A DNA stretch of 64,000 nt from assembly GCF_018224885.1 (NCBI RefSeq), contig NZ_JAGTXB010000018.1, forward strand, positions 116,358 through 180,357, written 5' to 3'. Below are positions 18,988 to 27,597 of this stretch, in pieces. How positions within the stretch are numbered: position 1 is the first letter of the stretch; every line of letters begins with the position of its first letter. A program made the translations under genes and the position numbers. The notes under the pieces are model-generated. The model worked only from the letters and a program-made list of their open reading frames with translations. It was not told the origin of the DNA and did not search any database. This stretch comes from Chitinophaga hostae (GTDB lineage: Bacteria; Bacteroidota; Bacteroidia; Chitinophagales; Chitinophagaceae).

Positions 18988-19602
18988 TCAAATCAGCACT
19001 TTATTATCCACTGCACATTTGATCAGCATAGCGGTATTCCGCGCGTTGAATTTCCCTAGCAGGTTACGGCGGTGACTGTCTACCGTATCAGAACTGATAA
19101 ACAGTTTTTCTGCAATTTCGTGATTGGTATGACCGTTAGCAATCAGCCACAGCACTTCCTTCTCCCGCTTGGTAATATGTAACGGCAGCATGCTGTCGGT
19201 CTTTAACACCTGTTTTAATTCAGCAGAGAGATAGGTCCTCCCGGAATAAACGTCGCGGATGGCTTTCAACAGCTCTGCTTTATCGGCATTCTTCATCAAA
19301 CAGCCGCTGGCGCCACTGTCCAGCATCCCGGTAATCCCGGTATCGTTTTTATGATAGCTGAGTCCCAGCACAGCCACATCGGGGTAGCGCTTTTTTATGC
19401 AGGCGCAAAGTTCGGCGCCGCTGATATCGGGCAGCAGGGTATCGAGTAAAACAACATCTGCGGTGTGGCGGTCTAAAAAATGAAGACAGGAGATGCCGTT
19501 CCTGGTTTCACCCGCCAACTGAATATCTTTCTCCATGCTAAGCAGGGACCTCAATCCCTCTAGTATCAATGGATGATCATCAACAAAATATAAACGGATC
19601 AT
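18988..19602 (-). CDS. LuxR/NarL-type response regulator
   Basis: 204 aa from ATG at 19602 (MIRLYFVDDHPLILEG), which starts exactly at the receiver domain; 13 further codons upstream are less likely. The receiver domain covers 1-120: acidic pocket VDDHP, phosphoacceptor Asp in DVVLLDTLLPD near 53, and Lys in LMKNADKAELL near 102. The C-terminal GerE/LuxR helix-turn-helix (about 138-200) shows HITKREKEVLWLIANGHTNHE and TVDSHRRNLLGKFN. No histidine kinase lies nearby. It follows lanC on the same strand after 122 bp, so it may control or be carried with the lanthipeptide genes (inference). Confidence 0.93.
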   Translation of the reverse strand: MIRLYFVDDHPLILEGLRSLLSMEKDIQLAGETRNGISCLHFLDRHTADVVLLDTLLPDISGAELCACIKKRYPDVAVLGLSYHKNDTGITGMLDSGASGCLMKNADKAELLKAIRDVYSGRTYLSAELKQVLKTDSMLPLHITKREKEVLWLIANGHTNHEIAEKLFISSDTVDSHRRNLLGKFNARNTAMLIKCAVDNKVLI

Positions 19603-19724
19603 GGTTTTTCTGTTTGCTGTAACGTCGTTATACGCTGGCATTTTGAAGTTGGGAAAACAACTTAACTCATTTACTATACCTGTAAGATAGTAAAAAAATC
19701 CTGTGAATCAACAACAAGACAAGT

Positions 19725-20939
19725 TTAAAATATCAGCATACATTCTCCCCATGCAGGTTTGATTCCGGGGTCTGCAAAACTGATGAGTGACAGGCCTATT
19801 CCTGCAATCCCTTCCAGCATATTATGGCTGTTGATATAAGTGGGATGATGATAAAATTTATACCCTGCAGGACCATCGTCCCAGGTGTTCATTTGCAGGG
19901 TGGTTTGCAACCAGGTGCCGGCGGCATCCATCAATAGGGTGTCGCCGGTGGCGATGCCTGCCTGTTGCAGGATATGTGCGATACCTGCGCTGCCGTGACA
20001 TAAACAGGCGTCGTGTACGGCCCCATTTTTCACATCCCGGTGGCCGGCGATGTGATGAAACATGCGATGCCCTTCCTGCTGGTAATCGCTTCGCTGAAGC
20101 CGTTTACCGGTACTCCAAAGCATCGTTGCAATCCCCAGGTCGCCATAACACCATCCGAGGCGGCTATGCGCCTCGCCCATTACTTTCCGCCGGGCCGTCA
20201 CCAATACCGGGTACAGCGACTGATCCGGCGCTCCGGGTGCGTTCCTGGCGCCCAGCAGCCATTGTACACTGTGCTCAATTAAGGGCTTCACTTTCCCGGG
20301 GGCAATTCCTTTTTCATAACATCTTGCCAGTATGGCGATAATAGCGGGTATGCCGTGTGCCAGTCCGAGGTTAAATAAGTCCTGATCCTTATGCTCCTGG
20401 CTCTTGCTGGAAAAATGATCTTTCCAGGCAATACCACCGGGCAAAGTGATGGCGCTTTTTTCGAGATGGGTGACGAGATTTTCCAGCTGTGTAACTGCAA
20501 TACGGGCAGGGAGTCTTTCCAGGAAATAAAGCGCCGTACCCAGTCCATGATGCAGGAAATCATTTCTGCCTTCCGACAGTTCTGTTTCCATAAAATCTGC
20601 CACGAGCAAATCAATATCTGAGAAGGTATCTGCCGTATCTTCAGCTTCTATAAAGCCCATGGCGCTGAGGTGCTGTATACACCAGGATATGCCGGCCAGA
20701 CCGCTGCAGTGCGAGCCGTTCATCGGTTCTTCCGACATGGCCTGCAGGCATTTTTCTATAATGCGGTATACGTTATCGAGATATGCTTCGTTTCCGGTAA
20801 GCTGGTAATAATAGGCATAAAACAAGGCTACGCCGGTGTAGCCGCCCAATAAGCTGGTGTTGGTGTCCTCTTCAATAAATCTGTCCAGTTCCGCGCAGAT
20901 CCTTTGCAGTGTTGATAATGCTTCTTCCTTATGATCCAT
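19725..20939 (-). CDS. lanC: Lanthionine cyclase LanC
   Basis: 404-aa LanC-family zinc enzyme that adds cysteine thiols to dehydrated Ser/Thr to close lanthionine rings. The repeating helical GG-x-G-type motifs of the alpha-toroid are visible (GGYTGVALFYAYY, HCSGLAGISWCIQHL, HHGLGTALYFLERL, NLGLAHGIPAIIAIL). Zinc ligands: Cys in GWCYGDLGIA and Cys-His in CLCHGSAGIAH. The length is normal for a stand-alone class I cyclase. It follows three precursor genes on the same strand, separated from the nearest by a strong hairpin. Confidence 0.94.
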   Translation of the reverse strand: MDHKEEALSTLQRICAELDRFIEEDTNTSLLGGYTGVALFYAYYYQLTGNEAYLDNVYRIIEKCLQAMSEEPMNGSHCSGLAGISWCIQHLSAMGFIEAEDTADTFSDIDLLVADFMETELSEGRNDFLHHGLGTALYFLERLPARIAVTQLENLVTHLEKSAITLPGGIAWKDHFSSKSQEHKDQDLFNLGLAHGIPAIIAILARCYEKGIAPGKVKPLIEHSVQWLLGARNAPGAPDQSLYPVLVTARRKVMGEAHSRLGWCYGDLGIATMLWSTGKRLQRSDYQQEGHRMFHHIAGHRDVKNGAVHDACLCHGSAGIAHILQQAGIATGDTLLMDAAGTWLQTTLQMNTWDDGPAGYKFYHHPTYINSHNMLEGIAGIGLSLISFADPGIKPAWGECMLIF

Positions 20940-20967
20940 AAACTGAAATCCCTTTATAAAATATATA

Positions 20968-21009
20968 ATGGCAAAACATGTATTGCTTTACGCACACATG
21001 TTTTGCCAT
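20968..21009 (-). promoter_or_regulatory. Hairpin between precursor gene and lanC
   Basis: A perfect 14-bp inverted repeat (ATGGCAAAACATGT at 20968-20981, complement at 20996-21009) has a 14-nt loop. On the minus strand it is followed by TATATATTTTAT. It stands 27 bp past the precursor stop and 28 bp before the lanC start. It probably limits read-through or protects the precursor mRNA end. Confidence 0.65.
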
Positions 21010-21036
21010 ACAGTCAGGTTGCTAATAATGATAAGC

Positions 21037-21222
21037 TTAGTACCGGCAGGAATCAACACTGCAGATAGGAGCACCCTGGCTCATATTATCTGTACAGATC
21101 CGCAGAGAACAGAGCACGGAACAGGTACCTACCGTTGCCACCATTTGTTGATTACCAGTAGCGGAGAGACTGGCTACTTTTATTTTACCGAGACTTAATT
21201 TTTTTTCTGATTGCTTTTTCAT
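21037..21222 (-). CDS. lanA: Class I lanthipeptide precursor 1
   Basis: 61-aa precursor from ATG at 21222; the frame extends 17 codons up, but the leader begins here as in its neighbours. The leader shows the shared block KKLSLGKIKVASLS. The core is Cys/Ser/Thr-rich with five Cys: GTCSVLCSLRIC, then MSQGAPICSVDSCRY. The last segment matches precursor 2 (SQGxPxCSxDxC). It is the precursor nearest to lanC. Modification by LanB and LanC is inferred from context; the leader cleavage site is not evident. Confidence 0.88.
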   Translation of the reverse strand: MKKQSEKKLSLGKIKVASLSATGNQQMVATVGTCSVLCSLRICTDNMSQGAPICSVDSCRY

Positions 21223-21305
21223 AAGACTGATTTTAGACAGTACAGTAAAAGAATACCTATTGGCCGCAGGCAAATAAGGCGTTTGCTTTTATAAATTAAA
21301 TTGAA

Positions 21306-21491
21306 TCAGGCGAAGCAGATATCAGCACTGCACATGGGTGAGCCCTGGCTGAGACAAGTTATCTTTTCGCTGGGCACGCAGGTGAGTGACAACATCAATT
21401 GGGCCATGCCGCCGTTAACAGCGCTGGCCTTGCTGAGGTCTGCTACCTTGATTTTACCAAGATTCAATTTCTTTCCGGATAATTTTTTCAT
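21306..21491 (-). CDS. lanA: Class I lanthipeptide precursor 2
   Basis: 61 aa from ATG at 21491, the same length as precursor 1. Leader block KKLNLGKIKVADLS. The core holds four Cys: LTCVPSEKITC, then LSQGSPMCSADICFA. The shared C-terminal pattern with precursor 1 indicates duplication and divergence. Starts 10 bp after the stop of precursor 3, so the two are cotranscribed. A longer frame up to 21581 overlaps precursor 3 and is not used. Confidence 0.88.
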   Translation of the reverse strand: MKKLSGKKLNLGKIKVADLSKASAVNGGMAQLMLSLTCVPSEKITCLSQGSPMCSADICFA

Positions 21492-21501
21492 CGCTGGCTT
21501 T

Positions 21502-21660
21502 TTAGAAACAAGGATCCTTTGAAATAGGTGGTGTACATTTAAACAGGCTGCAACCTGTGTAGGTAGGCGCTTTCGCATCACCCTGTTCCTGGCTGCTGAT
21601 AGAGAGTTTGGCTACTTTTAATTTTCCGAGGGCAAGTTTTTTAACAGGTGTTTTTCTCAT
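21502..21660 (-). CDS. lanA: Class I lanthipeptide precursor 3 (short)
   Basis: 52-aa precursor, ATG at 21660, TAA at 21502-21504. It begins MRKTPVKKLALGKLKVAKLS, carrying the same leader block as precursors 1 and 2. The core differs: YTGCSLFKCTPPISKDPCF with three Cys and a proline-rich middle. It is first in the leftward transcript. It is short enough to be missed by length-filtered gene finders; the shared leader and tight spacing support it. Confidence 0.85.
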   Translation of the reverse strand: MRKTPVKKLALGKLKVAKLSISSQEQGDAKAPTYTGCSLFKCTPPISKDPCF

Positions 21661-21801
21661 AATAGCAAAATTTATGTGTTGATAAATAAAGACAAAGTAA
21701 TCCGGCAGGTTTGTTGAAATAGGGCCATTAAAAAAATACAGGTTTTACATCATTACAGGATTAACATAAATGTAGGGAGAAAGTAAGAAACCGGGCCTCA
21801 C

Positions 21802-21820
21802 GGAAAAACGTGATTTTTCC
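21802..21820 (+). promoter_or_regulatory. Small dyad in the lan divergent region
   Basis: GGAAAAA and TTTTTCC flank a 5-nt loop between the divergent precursor and lanB transcripts. It could be an operator or a weak hairpin. No convincing -33/-7 pair was found for either direction. Confidence 0.3.
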
Positions 21821-21913
21821 AAAAGCATGTTTAAACACAAAATTTACCGGTTTTACGTGATAGTTAAAAGAAGTGGAAACACCTACCTTCAACCCCTAAT
21901 GTTGACCTTGGCC

Positions 21914-24900
21914 ATGATCAGAGCTGAAAACTTCTATGTGGTAAGAACACCGCTGTTACCGGTTAATATTGTCACTCGGTTAAACCATATTACGAATGCC
22001 ACACTACCTGTTGTTCTAAAAGAAATTTTCCGGGATGCCTATCTGCAGGAAGCCATATATATTGCTTCCCCTGAATTATACCAGGAGCTGCAAAAATGGC
22101 TGCAGGGAGGTAGCAGTAATGAAAAGGAGACATATAAACTTTCTGCCGCACTGTATCGCTACCTGCTGCGGATGAGCACCCGTTGCACTCCTTACGGGCT
22201 CTTTGCCGGCTGCGCTACAGGCGAACCCGCTGATCGTACTTCCATTACCCTCCGCAACAAAAACGAACATAAAAAGCATTGCCGCCTCGACATGAACTAT
22301 GTTGCAGAACTGGCGGCAGCCATCACGGCCATTCCTGAAATAAAAGAACAGTTGCTGTTTTATCCCAACAACTCCCTCTATGCTGCCGGCAGGCAATTCC
22401 GGTATGCGGCCTACAGCATTAAAAATAAAATCCGCAATTATTACCTGACCGCCGTCAATAATACTCCCTACCTGGAAAAAATGCTGCACACCGCCACAGG
22501 CGGCGCTACGTTAAAGGATATACGTAACAGCATTGTGAGCGAAGCCGACCAGATCAGTGAAGAAGAAGCGGCCGAATTTACCGCAGAACTGGTGCAAAAC
22601 CAGCTGCTGGTAAGTGAACTGGAACCCACTGTTTCCGGGGAAGAGTTTTTTATACACCTCACCCGGCGGCTGGCACGCCTCCAATACGCCGGCGAATTTG
22701 TACGGCCGCTGACACGTATCCGCGAAATATTAAATGACCAGCAAACAGGCGTAGAAAAATATACCACCACGCATGCCCTCGTGAAATCAATGCTTACTGA
22801 TACAAGTAACAAAGACCTGGTACAAACCGATCTTTTTCTTGCTACCAGCAGTAACACATTGAGCCATACCGTCGTTAATGAACTGGCTGCGCAAATGGGG
22901 CAACTCTGGAAACTGGCCACCAAAGACCAGAACAGCGATCTGCAAAATTTCTGTCAGGCTTTCCGGCAGCGCTACGAAGAACAGGAAGTACCACTGAGCC
23001 TCGCGCTGGATACCGAAGCGGGAATCGGCTATGGCCCGCACAGCAACAGCAATACCGATCATACCCCGTTGGTAGACGATATACAGGCCGCCACCCGCGA
23101 TGCCCAAGCCACTACCACTACCCGCAGTAAAATGCAGGAGTTCCAGGTACAACAACTCCAGCAATGCCTGCGCCACCAGGAAAAAACAATCACACTTACC
23201 CGCGAACAGCTGGATACACTGAAGGGCAAGGAAGCACCCTCATTACCCGACAGTATGTACCTGATGGGAAGCATCATCAGCAACAGCGCAGCCGCCGTAG
23301 ATAACGGCGACTACCTCTTTGATATGAACGGCTGCAGCGGCCCTTCTGCCGCTAACCTGCTGGGAAGATTCTGTCACGGCGATGAAAAACTGGCCGCCAA
23401 AGTAAATGAATGTTTACGCGCAGAAGAAGCCCGTGAGCCCGGAAAGATCTACGCGGAAATCATACATCTGCCCGAATCCAGGACCGGTAATATCCTGATG
23501 CGCCCCAGACTGCGTGACTACGAAATTGTGTACCTGGCCAATAGCCTTACCCCCGAAGCATATCAGATACCTCTCTCCGACCTCATGGTAAGCGTGCAGC
23601 AAAACAAAATAGTGCTGCGCTCCAAACGATTAAATAAGATCGTTGTTCCCCGTATGAGTACGGCACATAACTATCGGAACGGGCTCCCGGTCTATAAATT
23701 TCTCTGCGACCTCCAATACCAGGACTATCACACCGGTATTGGCTGGCACTGGCAAATCCCCGGGGATACCCCTTTCTTCCCAAGGGTACAATATGGCAAT
23801 ATTATTCTCAGCAAAAGCACCTGGGTATTGCATAAAAAAAGTTACCCTGCACTGGTTACGGCCACAGCGGACCGCTATATGGAAATTTTCCGGGAGATAA
23901 AAAACAGCCTGGAGCTGCCCCGGTATGTAGTTATCAAAGAAGGCGACAACGAACTGCCGGCAGATCTTGAAAATGAAGTGGCCGTACATTTACTGGTCAC
24001 ACAACTGCTCAAAAAAGACCAGGTTACACTGCAGGAATTCCTCCATACACCCGATAACTGCTGGATTGAAGGAACCGACGGAAAACATACCAACGAATTT
24101 ATTATTCCGCTGCAGTACCTGTCTCCAGAAAAAAACAAAGGCCAAACAGCCCCTGCTATCAATACCATAACAGAAACGATTACACGAAAATTCACCACGG
24201 GCAGCGAATGGCTATATGTAAAATTATACGCCGGCACCCGCAGCGCAGAAAATATACTGAAAGAACAACTGCTGCCGCTCAGCCGCCAGCTGCTGGCTGA
24301 TAACCTGGTCGACAAATGGTTTTTTATCCGGTATACAGACCCGGAACACCACCTGCGCCTCCGGTTTCATCATGGCACCCGGAAGGATTTCTGGAAAGAA
24401 GTACTGGAAAGATTACATACCACGCTGACAGCATCAGCCAATACGGTATACCGCATTCAAACCGATACCTATGAACGGGAAATTGAGCGATATGGCCCCG
24501 CTACCATGGTATTCAGTGAGGACCTGTTTTACTACGACAGCGAATGTATACTCCCGCTGCTTGATCTGCTGGATGAAGAAGAAGGCGAACGTTACCGCTG
24601 GCTGCTGGCCATGCGGGGCATCGATATCCTATTAGATGATTTCGGTTATACCCTGCCGGAAAAATGGTCGCTGCTGAAAATATTGCAAAAAAGTTTTTAT
24701 GAAGAATTTGGCGGAGGAAAGCCCCTGCTACTGCAATTGAATGATAAATACCGGGAAGAAATGCGCACCATCAGCAGCATTCTTGACCCGCTGCAGGATA
24801 CCGCAAATGGTATAGAAGAAGCCACTGCGCTGCTGACAGCCCGCTCCCGGAAAATAAAACAACGCCTGGAAAACGTCAGCATCAGCAACCGCGACGATCT

Positions 24901-25045
24901 GCTGGGCAGTTATATTCATATGTTTCTCAACAGGATACTGTTATCTAACCAGCGCAAACACGAACTGGTCATCTATCATTTCCTGAGCAGGTACTATGAA
25001 TCACTCACAGCCATTACCAAAAAACACCTAAAAGCTGTACTGTAG
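21914..25045 (+). CDS. lanB: Lantibiotic dehydratase LanB, full-length fused
   Basis: About 1043 aa from ATG at 21914, which gives MIRAENFYVVRTPLLP, the usual LanB beginning; the frame is open to an ATG at 21827. Residues 1-720 form the glutamylation domain (Lant_dehydr_N; YRYLLRMSTRCTPYGLFAG, then a C-terminal part with PRVQYGNIILSKSTW). Residues about 760-1035 form the elimination domain (SpaB_C type; EWLYVKLYAGTRSAENIL, DKWFFIRYTDPEHHLRLRFH, YGPATMVFSEDLFYYDSE). The enzyme dehydrates Ser/Thr using glutamyl-tRNA. In pinensin biosynthesis the two halves are separate proteins; here they are fused. Divergent from the precursor/lanC genes and followed by a fourth precursor. Confidence 0.93.
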   Translation: MIRAENFYVVRTPLLPVNIVTRLNHITNATLPVVLKEIFRDAYLQEAIYIASPELYQELQKWLQGGSSNEKETYKLSAALYRYLLRMSTRCTPYGLFAGCATGEPADRTSITLRNKNEHKKHCRLDMNYVAELAAAITAIPEIKEQLLFYPNNSLYAAGRQFRYAAYSIKNKIRNYYLTAVNNTPYLEKMLHTATGGATLKDIRNSIVSEADQISEEEAAEFTAELVQNQLLVSELEPTVSGEEFFIHLTRRLARLQYAGEFVRPLTRIREILNDQQTGVEKYTTTHALVKSMLTDTSNKDLVQTDLFLATSSNTLSHTVVNELAAQMGQLWKLATKDQNSDLQNFCQAFRQRYEEQEVPLSLALDTEAGIGYGPHSNSNTDHTPLVDDIQAATRDAQATTTTRSKMQEFQVQQLQQCLRHQEKTITLTREQLDTLKGKEAPSLPDSMYLMGSIISNSAAAVDNGDYLFDMNGCSGPSAANLLGRFCHGDEKLAAKVNECLRAEEAREPGKIYAEIIHLPESRTGNILMRPRLRDYEIVYLANSLTPEAYQIPLSDLMVSVQQNKIVLRSKRLNKIVVPRMSTAHNYRNGLPVYKFLCDLQYQDYHTGIGWHWQIPGDTPFFPRVQYGNIILSKSTWVLHKKSYPALVTATADRYMEIFREIKNSLELPRYVVIKEGDNELPADLENEVAVHLLVTQLLKKDQVTLQEFLHTPDNCWIEGTDGKHTNEFIIPLQYLSPEKNKGQTAPAINTITETITRKFTTGSEWLYVKLYAGTRSAENILKEQLLPLSRQLLADNLVDKWFFIRYTDPEHHLRLRFHHGTRKDFWKEVLERLHTTLTASANTVYRIQTDTYEREIERYGPATMVFSEDLFYYDSECILPLLDLLDEEEGERYRWLLAMRGIDILLDDFGYTLPEKWSLLKILQKSFYEEFGGGKPLLLQLNDKYREEMRTISSILDPLQDTANGIEEATALLTARSRKIKQRLENVSISNRDDLLGSYIHMFLNRILLSNQRKHELVIYHFLSRYYESLTAITKKHLKAVL

Positions 25046-25078
25046 CCATATTTCATTATTCACAAAAACAACACAAGT

Positions 25079-25213
25079 ATGAAAAAGAAAATCGAAAAGA
25101 AAATGAAACTGGGTACAGTAAAAGTGGCCAGGCTGAATGTCAGCAATGAAGTAGCCGGCAAAAAAGATATCACTATTCCTACCACTACGGTGCATAGGAC
25201 TTTTGATTGCTAA
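25079..25213 (+). CDS. lanA: Lanthipeptide-like precursor 4 (very short)
   Basis: 44 codons, ATG at 25079 and TAA at 25211-25213, 33 bp behind lanB. The leader block EKKMKLGTVKVARLN matches the other three precursors (KKLxLGKxKVAxL). The core is short, VSNEVAGKKDITIPTTTVHR then TFDC, with four Thr and a single C-terminal Cys, so at most one lanthionine ring is possible. Position directly behind lanB suggests its transcript. Could be a functional minimal substrate or a decaying copy. Confidence 0.78.
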   Translation: MKKKIEKKMKLGTVKVARLNVSNEVAGKKDITIPTTTVHRTFDC

Positions 25214-25315
25214 AAGCAGCATACCGGGCTTGCCTGCGGGTTTACTCCTACAACCAACAGGCGGCCCGGTATTTCCATTTCTGTTCTGTTCAAACCATCC
25301 GCTATCCCGCCATAA

Positions 25316-25453
25316 AAAATTACCCTATCCACCACTACAGCGCACCATTATGAATTCCGCCGGAGACGACCTACCTGCCCCTCCCTATACATTATTAACG
25401 GTTACGGGCCTACGGAAAACACCACTCTTTCTACCTGTACCACAAATCCATAA
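25316..25453 (+). pseudogene. Gene fragment with NRPS A5-like motif
   Basis: One frame stays open for 45 codons without an ATG. It ends YIINGYGPTENTTLSTC and then a stop at 25451. INGYGPTENTT is the exact A5 signature of NRPS adenylation domains. The frame begins KITLSTTTAHHYEF, resembling the tail of precursor 4 (DITIPTTTVHRTF). No other A-domain motif is found around it. Probably a decayed fragment or the junction of two. Confidence 0.4.
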
Positions 25454-25459
25454 GATATT

Positions 25460-26665
25460 TTATTTCTTAAAAGGATCCGAATATTTCACATCATGGATTA
25501 ACTCATCATCCGTAAGTGTTTTCAAAAAAGCGATGATATTACTTTTTTCGGTGGCGCTCAACGGAATACCGCCTACACGCATCTGGATCCCGAGATTGGG
25601 ATTAGCTTTTATTCCTGTATTATAATGCTCCAATACCGCTTCCAGCGTGGCAAAGCGACCGTCATGCATGTAAGGCGCCGTAAGCGCCACATTTCTCAGA
25701 CTGGGAATTTTAAAAGTGCCCTGATCCTTTGGCTGATGTGTGATTTCCCCGATGCCTTTGTCCGTATAGTTAGTTTCCAGGCCATTGTTGGAGCCAAAAC
25801 CGGTATTAACACCGGTATTATCCACTATCAGGAAAGATGATTGCTGTCCGAGACCACTGGTATTTAAGTCACTGTGACATTCGGTACAGAAGTCGCGCTG
25901 CATGGTATGTAACCCATCCAGTTCCTGCGGTGTGAAATTGGCAAAGTTATTTTGTACCCCTTTATCATATTTTGAATTAAGGGAAACGATGGAGCGAAGA
26001 AACTGCGACAACGCTTTGCCAATCCTATCGGATGTAACTTCCGTTGAGCCAAATGCAGCTTTAAATAATGCCGGGTAATAAGTTAACTTACCCAGTTTCT
26101 TTTCCAGTGCAGGCAAGTCAGGCATCCCCATTTCTATATGATCGAGAACAGGCATAAGGGTTTGTACTTCTATATTTGCCGCCCGCATATCCCAGAACAT
26201 GGTTTTATCTTTAAAGAAACGGAGATTGGTGACCGGCATGGCATTGCGCCGGGTTAGCTGCCCTTCGAAACCTTTGGAAAGCGCTACCACATCAGAAAAT
26301 GCGTTGGCCTGGTGATGACAGGAAGCGCAAGCGATGGTATTGTTTACAGACAATGATTTGTCATAAAAAAGCACGCGACCCAAAGTGGCGCCTTCATTTG
26401 TAATCGGATTGCCGACAGGTGTATTATCCAGCTGCGGATGGGCAGTCATAAAATCCTTTAACCAGGGAGGCATGTTTGTCCGGGTATTCACATAATCGTA
26501 TGGTGTTGCCGGCAAATTAATGGGACTTTCACCAATAGGTTCCGGCTCAGGTTTAGGATGAATCGGGTTATCGGGATCTTTTTTACAGGAAAGGGCATTT
26601 ACAATTATTATCATCGCCATTAGTAGCAGCACGATGATGCTTTTCCGATGCTTCGTTGCTAACAT
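25460..26665 (-). CDS. Di-haem cytochrome c peroxidase, lipoprotein
   Basis: 401-aa MauG/CcpA-family protein with two haem c sites: CASCHHQ near 118 and CTECHS near 263. The N-terminus (VLLLMAMIIIVNALSCKKD) is a lipoprotein signal with Cys near 27, so it is anchored and acts in the periplasm. Other family blocks: PVGNPITNEGATLGRVLFYD, SLSVNNTIACASCH, FKIPSLRNVALTAPYMHDGR and LSATEKSNIIAFLKTL. It reduces hydrogen peroxide or oxidises a specific partner; which cannot be told here. Reads toward the lan locus, with 246 bp between the convergent ends. Confidence 0.93.
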   Translation of the reverse strand: MLATKHRKSIIVLLLMAMIIIVNALSCKKDPDNPIHPKPEPEPIGESPINLPATPYDYVNTRTNMPPWLKDFMTAHPQLDNTPVGNPITNEGATLGRVLFYDKSLSVNNTIACASCHHQANAFSDVVALSKGFEGQLTRRNAMPVTNLRFFKDKTMFWDMRAANIEVQTLMPVLDHIEMGMPDLPALEKKLGKLTYYPALFKAAFGSTEVTSDRIGKALSQFLRSIVSLNSKYDKGVQNNFANFTPQELDGLHTMQRDFCTECHSDLNTSGLGQQSSFLIVDNTGVNTGFGSNNGLETNYTDKGIGEITHQPKDQGTFKIPSLRNVALTAPYMHDGRFATLEAVLEHYNTGIKANPNLGIQMRVGGIPLSATEKSNIIAFLKTLTDDELIHDVKYSDPFKK

Positions 26666-26770
26666 ATACAGAATTTCCCCTTATTACACCTGAACTGAAA
26701 AATACCCTTATGAGAAGCATTATTAGTTTCGCATATCACTAATTTATTTAGTATAAAACAAAAATAGAAA

Positions 26771-26813
26771 AGCCCTAAACACCACTACAGCATGATGTTT
26801 AAGGCCTTTCTAC
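26771..26813 (-). terminator. Hairpin after the lipocalin gene
   Basis: An imperfect stem (AAAAGCCCTAAACACC with GATGTTTAAGGCCTTT) flanked by A- and T-rich tracts lies about 75 bp past the lipocalin stop and upstream of the peroxidase gene. Confidence 0.5.
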
Positions 26814-26887
26814 ATTATTCAATTTGCTTTCTGTTACAAAAATACTAATATTTTTAGTAAAAAGAAATTTATTTTTTTGCTGCCATA

Positions 26888-27445
26888 CTACGCATTCAAA
26901 TCGTGCTTTGTCCAGATTAATGCGTCGGTATTGTATCCCAGCTCCCCGGCTTTATCAAGGAATCGTTTTTTAATGGTAGCGGGTATACTGGTAGTGCGGG
27001 ATAATATCCAGATATACTTCAGGTTATTACCTGCCACCAGCGCATGCTTATAATGTTTGTCGATATCAATAATGTTATACCCCGCATAGAACGGTCCGAA
27101 AAAGGATACTTTTAACCGGGCCAGATCAGGGCTTTCCACAAACTTCGCCTTGCCTGTGCTTTCCTTCCACAGCTGTTTTTCAGGACTGAATCCTTTGTTA
27201 TCTACTTCGAGATCTCCGTCTTCATTTAATGAATACGTAGCAGTAACGTTGGTCAGATTGCGTTCAAATTTGTAGTCGAGACGGGCAATCTCATACCAGG
27301 TACCAACGTATCTTCTCACATCAAATGGCGATATCGCTTTAGCGCCTCTTGGAATAGATACTTTACAGCTATTGTACAGCACAATAGCTGCCGCAGCAGA
27401 CACAGACGCAGTTACCGCAAGCGCAAGCAGCTTTTTGTTATTCAT
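26888..27445 (-). CDS. Lipocalin family protein (Blc-like)
   Basis: 185 aa from ATG at 27445 (MNNKKLLALAVTASVSAAAA); a 30-codon upstream extension has no signal-peptide sense. A hydrophobic N-terminus is followed by NSCKVSIP, so it is membrane-anchored or a lipoprotein. The bacterial lipocalin signature VRRYVGTWYEIARLDYKFE lies near 50. Further blocks: NVTATYSLNEDGDLEVDNKG, LARLKVSFFGPFYAGYNII and KYIWILSRT. Family members bind lysophospholipids or fatty acids and help maintain the envelope. Confidence 0.92.
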   Translation of the reverse strand: MNNKKLLALAVTASVSAAAAIVLYNSCKVSIPRGAKAISPFDVRRYVGTWYEIARLDYKFERNLTNVTATYSLNEDGDLEVDNKGFSPEKQLWKESTGKAKFVESPDLARLKVSFFGPFYAGYNIIDIDKHYKHALVAGNNLKYIWILSRTTSIPATIKKRFLDKAGELGYNTDALIWTKHDLNA

Positions 27446-27597
27446 AGCATTGAATTTTTGTCCCTGTACGAATAACAAATATGCTGCCTTACCGGCGATT
27501 CCGGGGTGATCCGTTACAGTAAAGGATTCTGGCAATGAGGAAGTTAGCCGGAGTTGTTGCGTTTTTGCTACAAATGGTGGATCATCACGCTAATATT

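Noticed and set aside
25203..25625. 140-codon plus-strand frame after precursor 4
   Set aside because: Its second half is antisense to the conserved C-terminus of the cytochrome c peroxidase, and its first half has no pattern. The A5-like motif is in a different frame.
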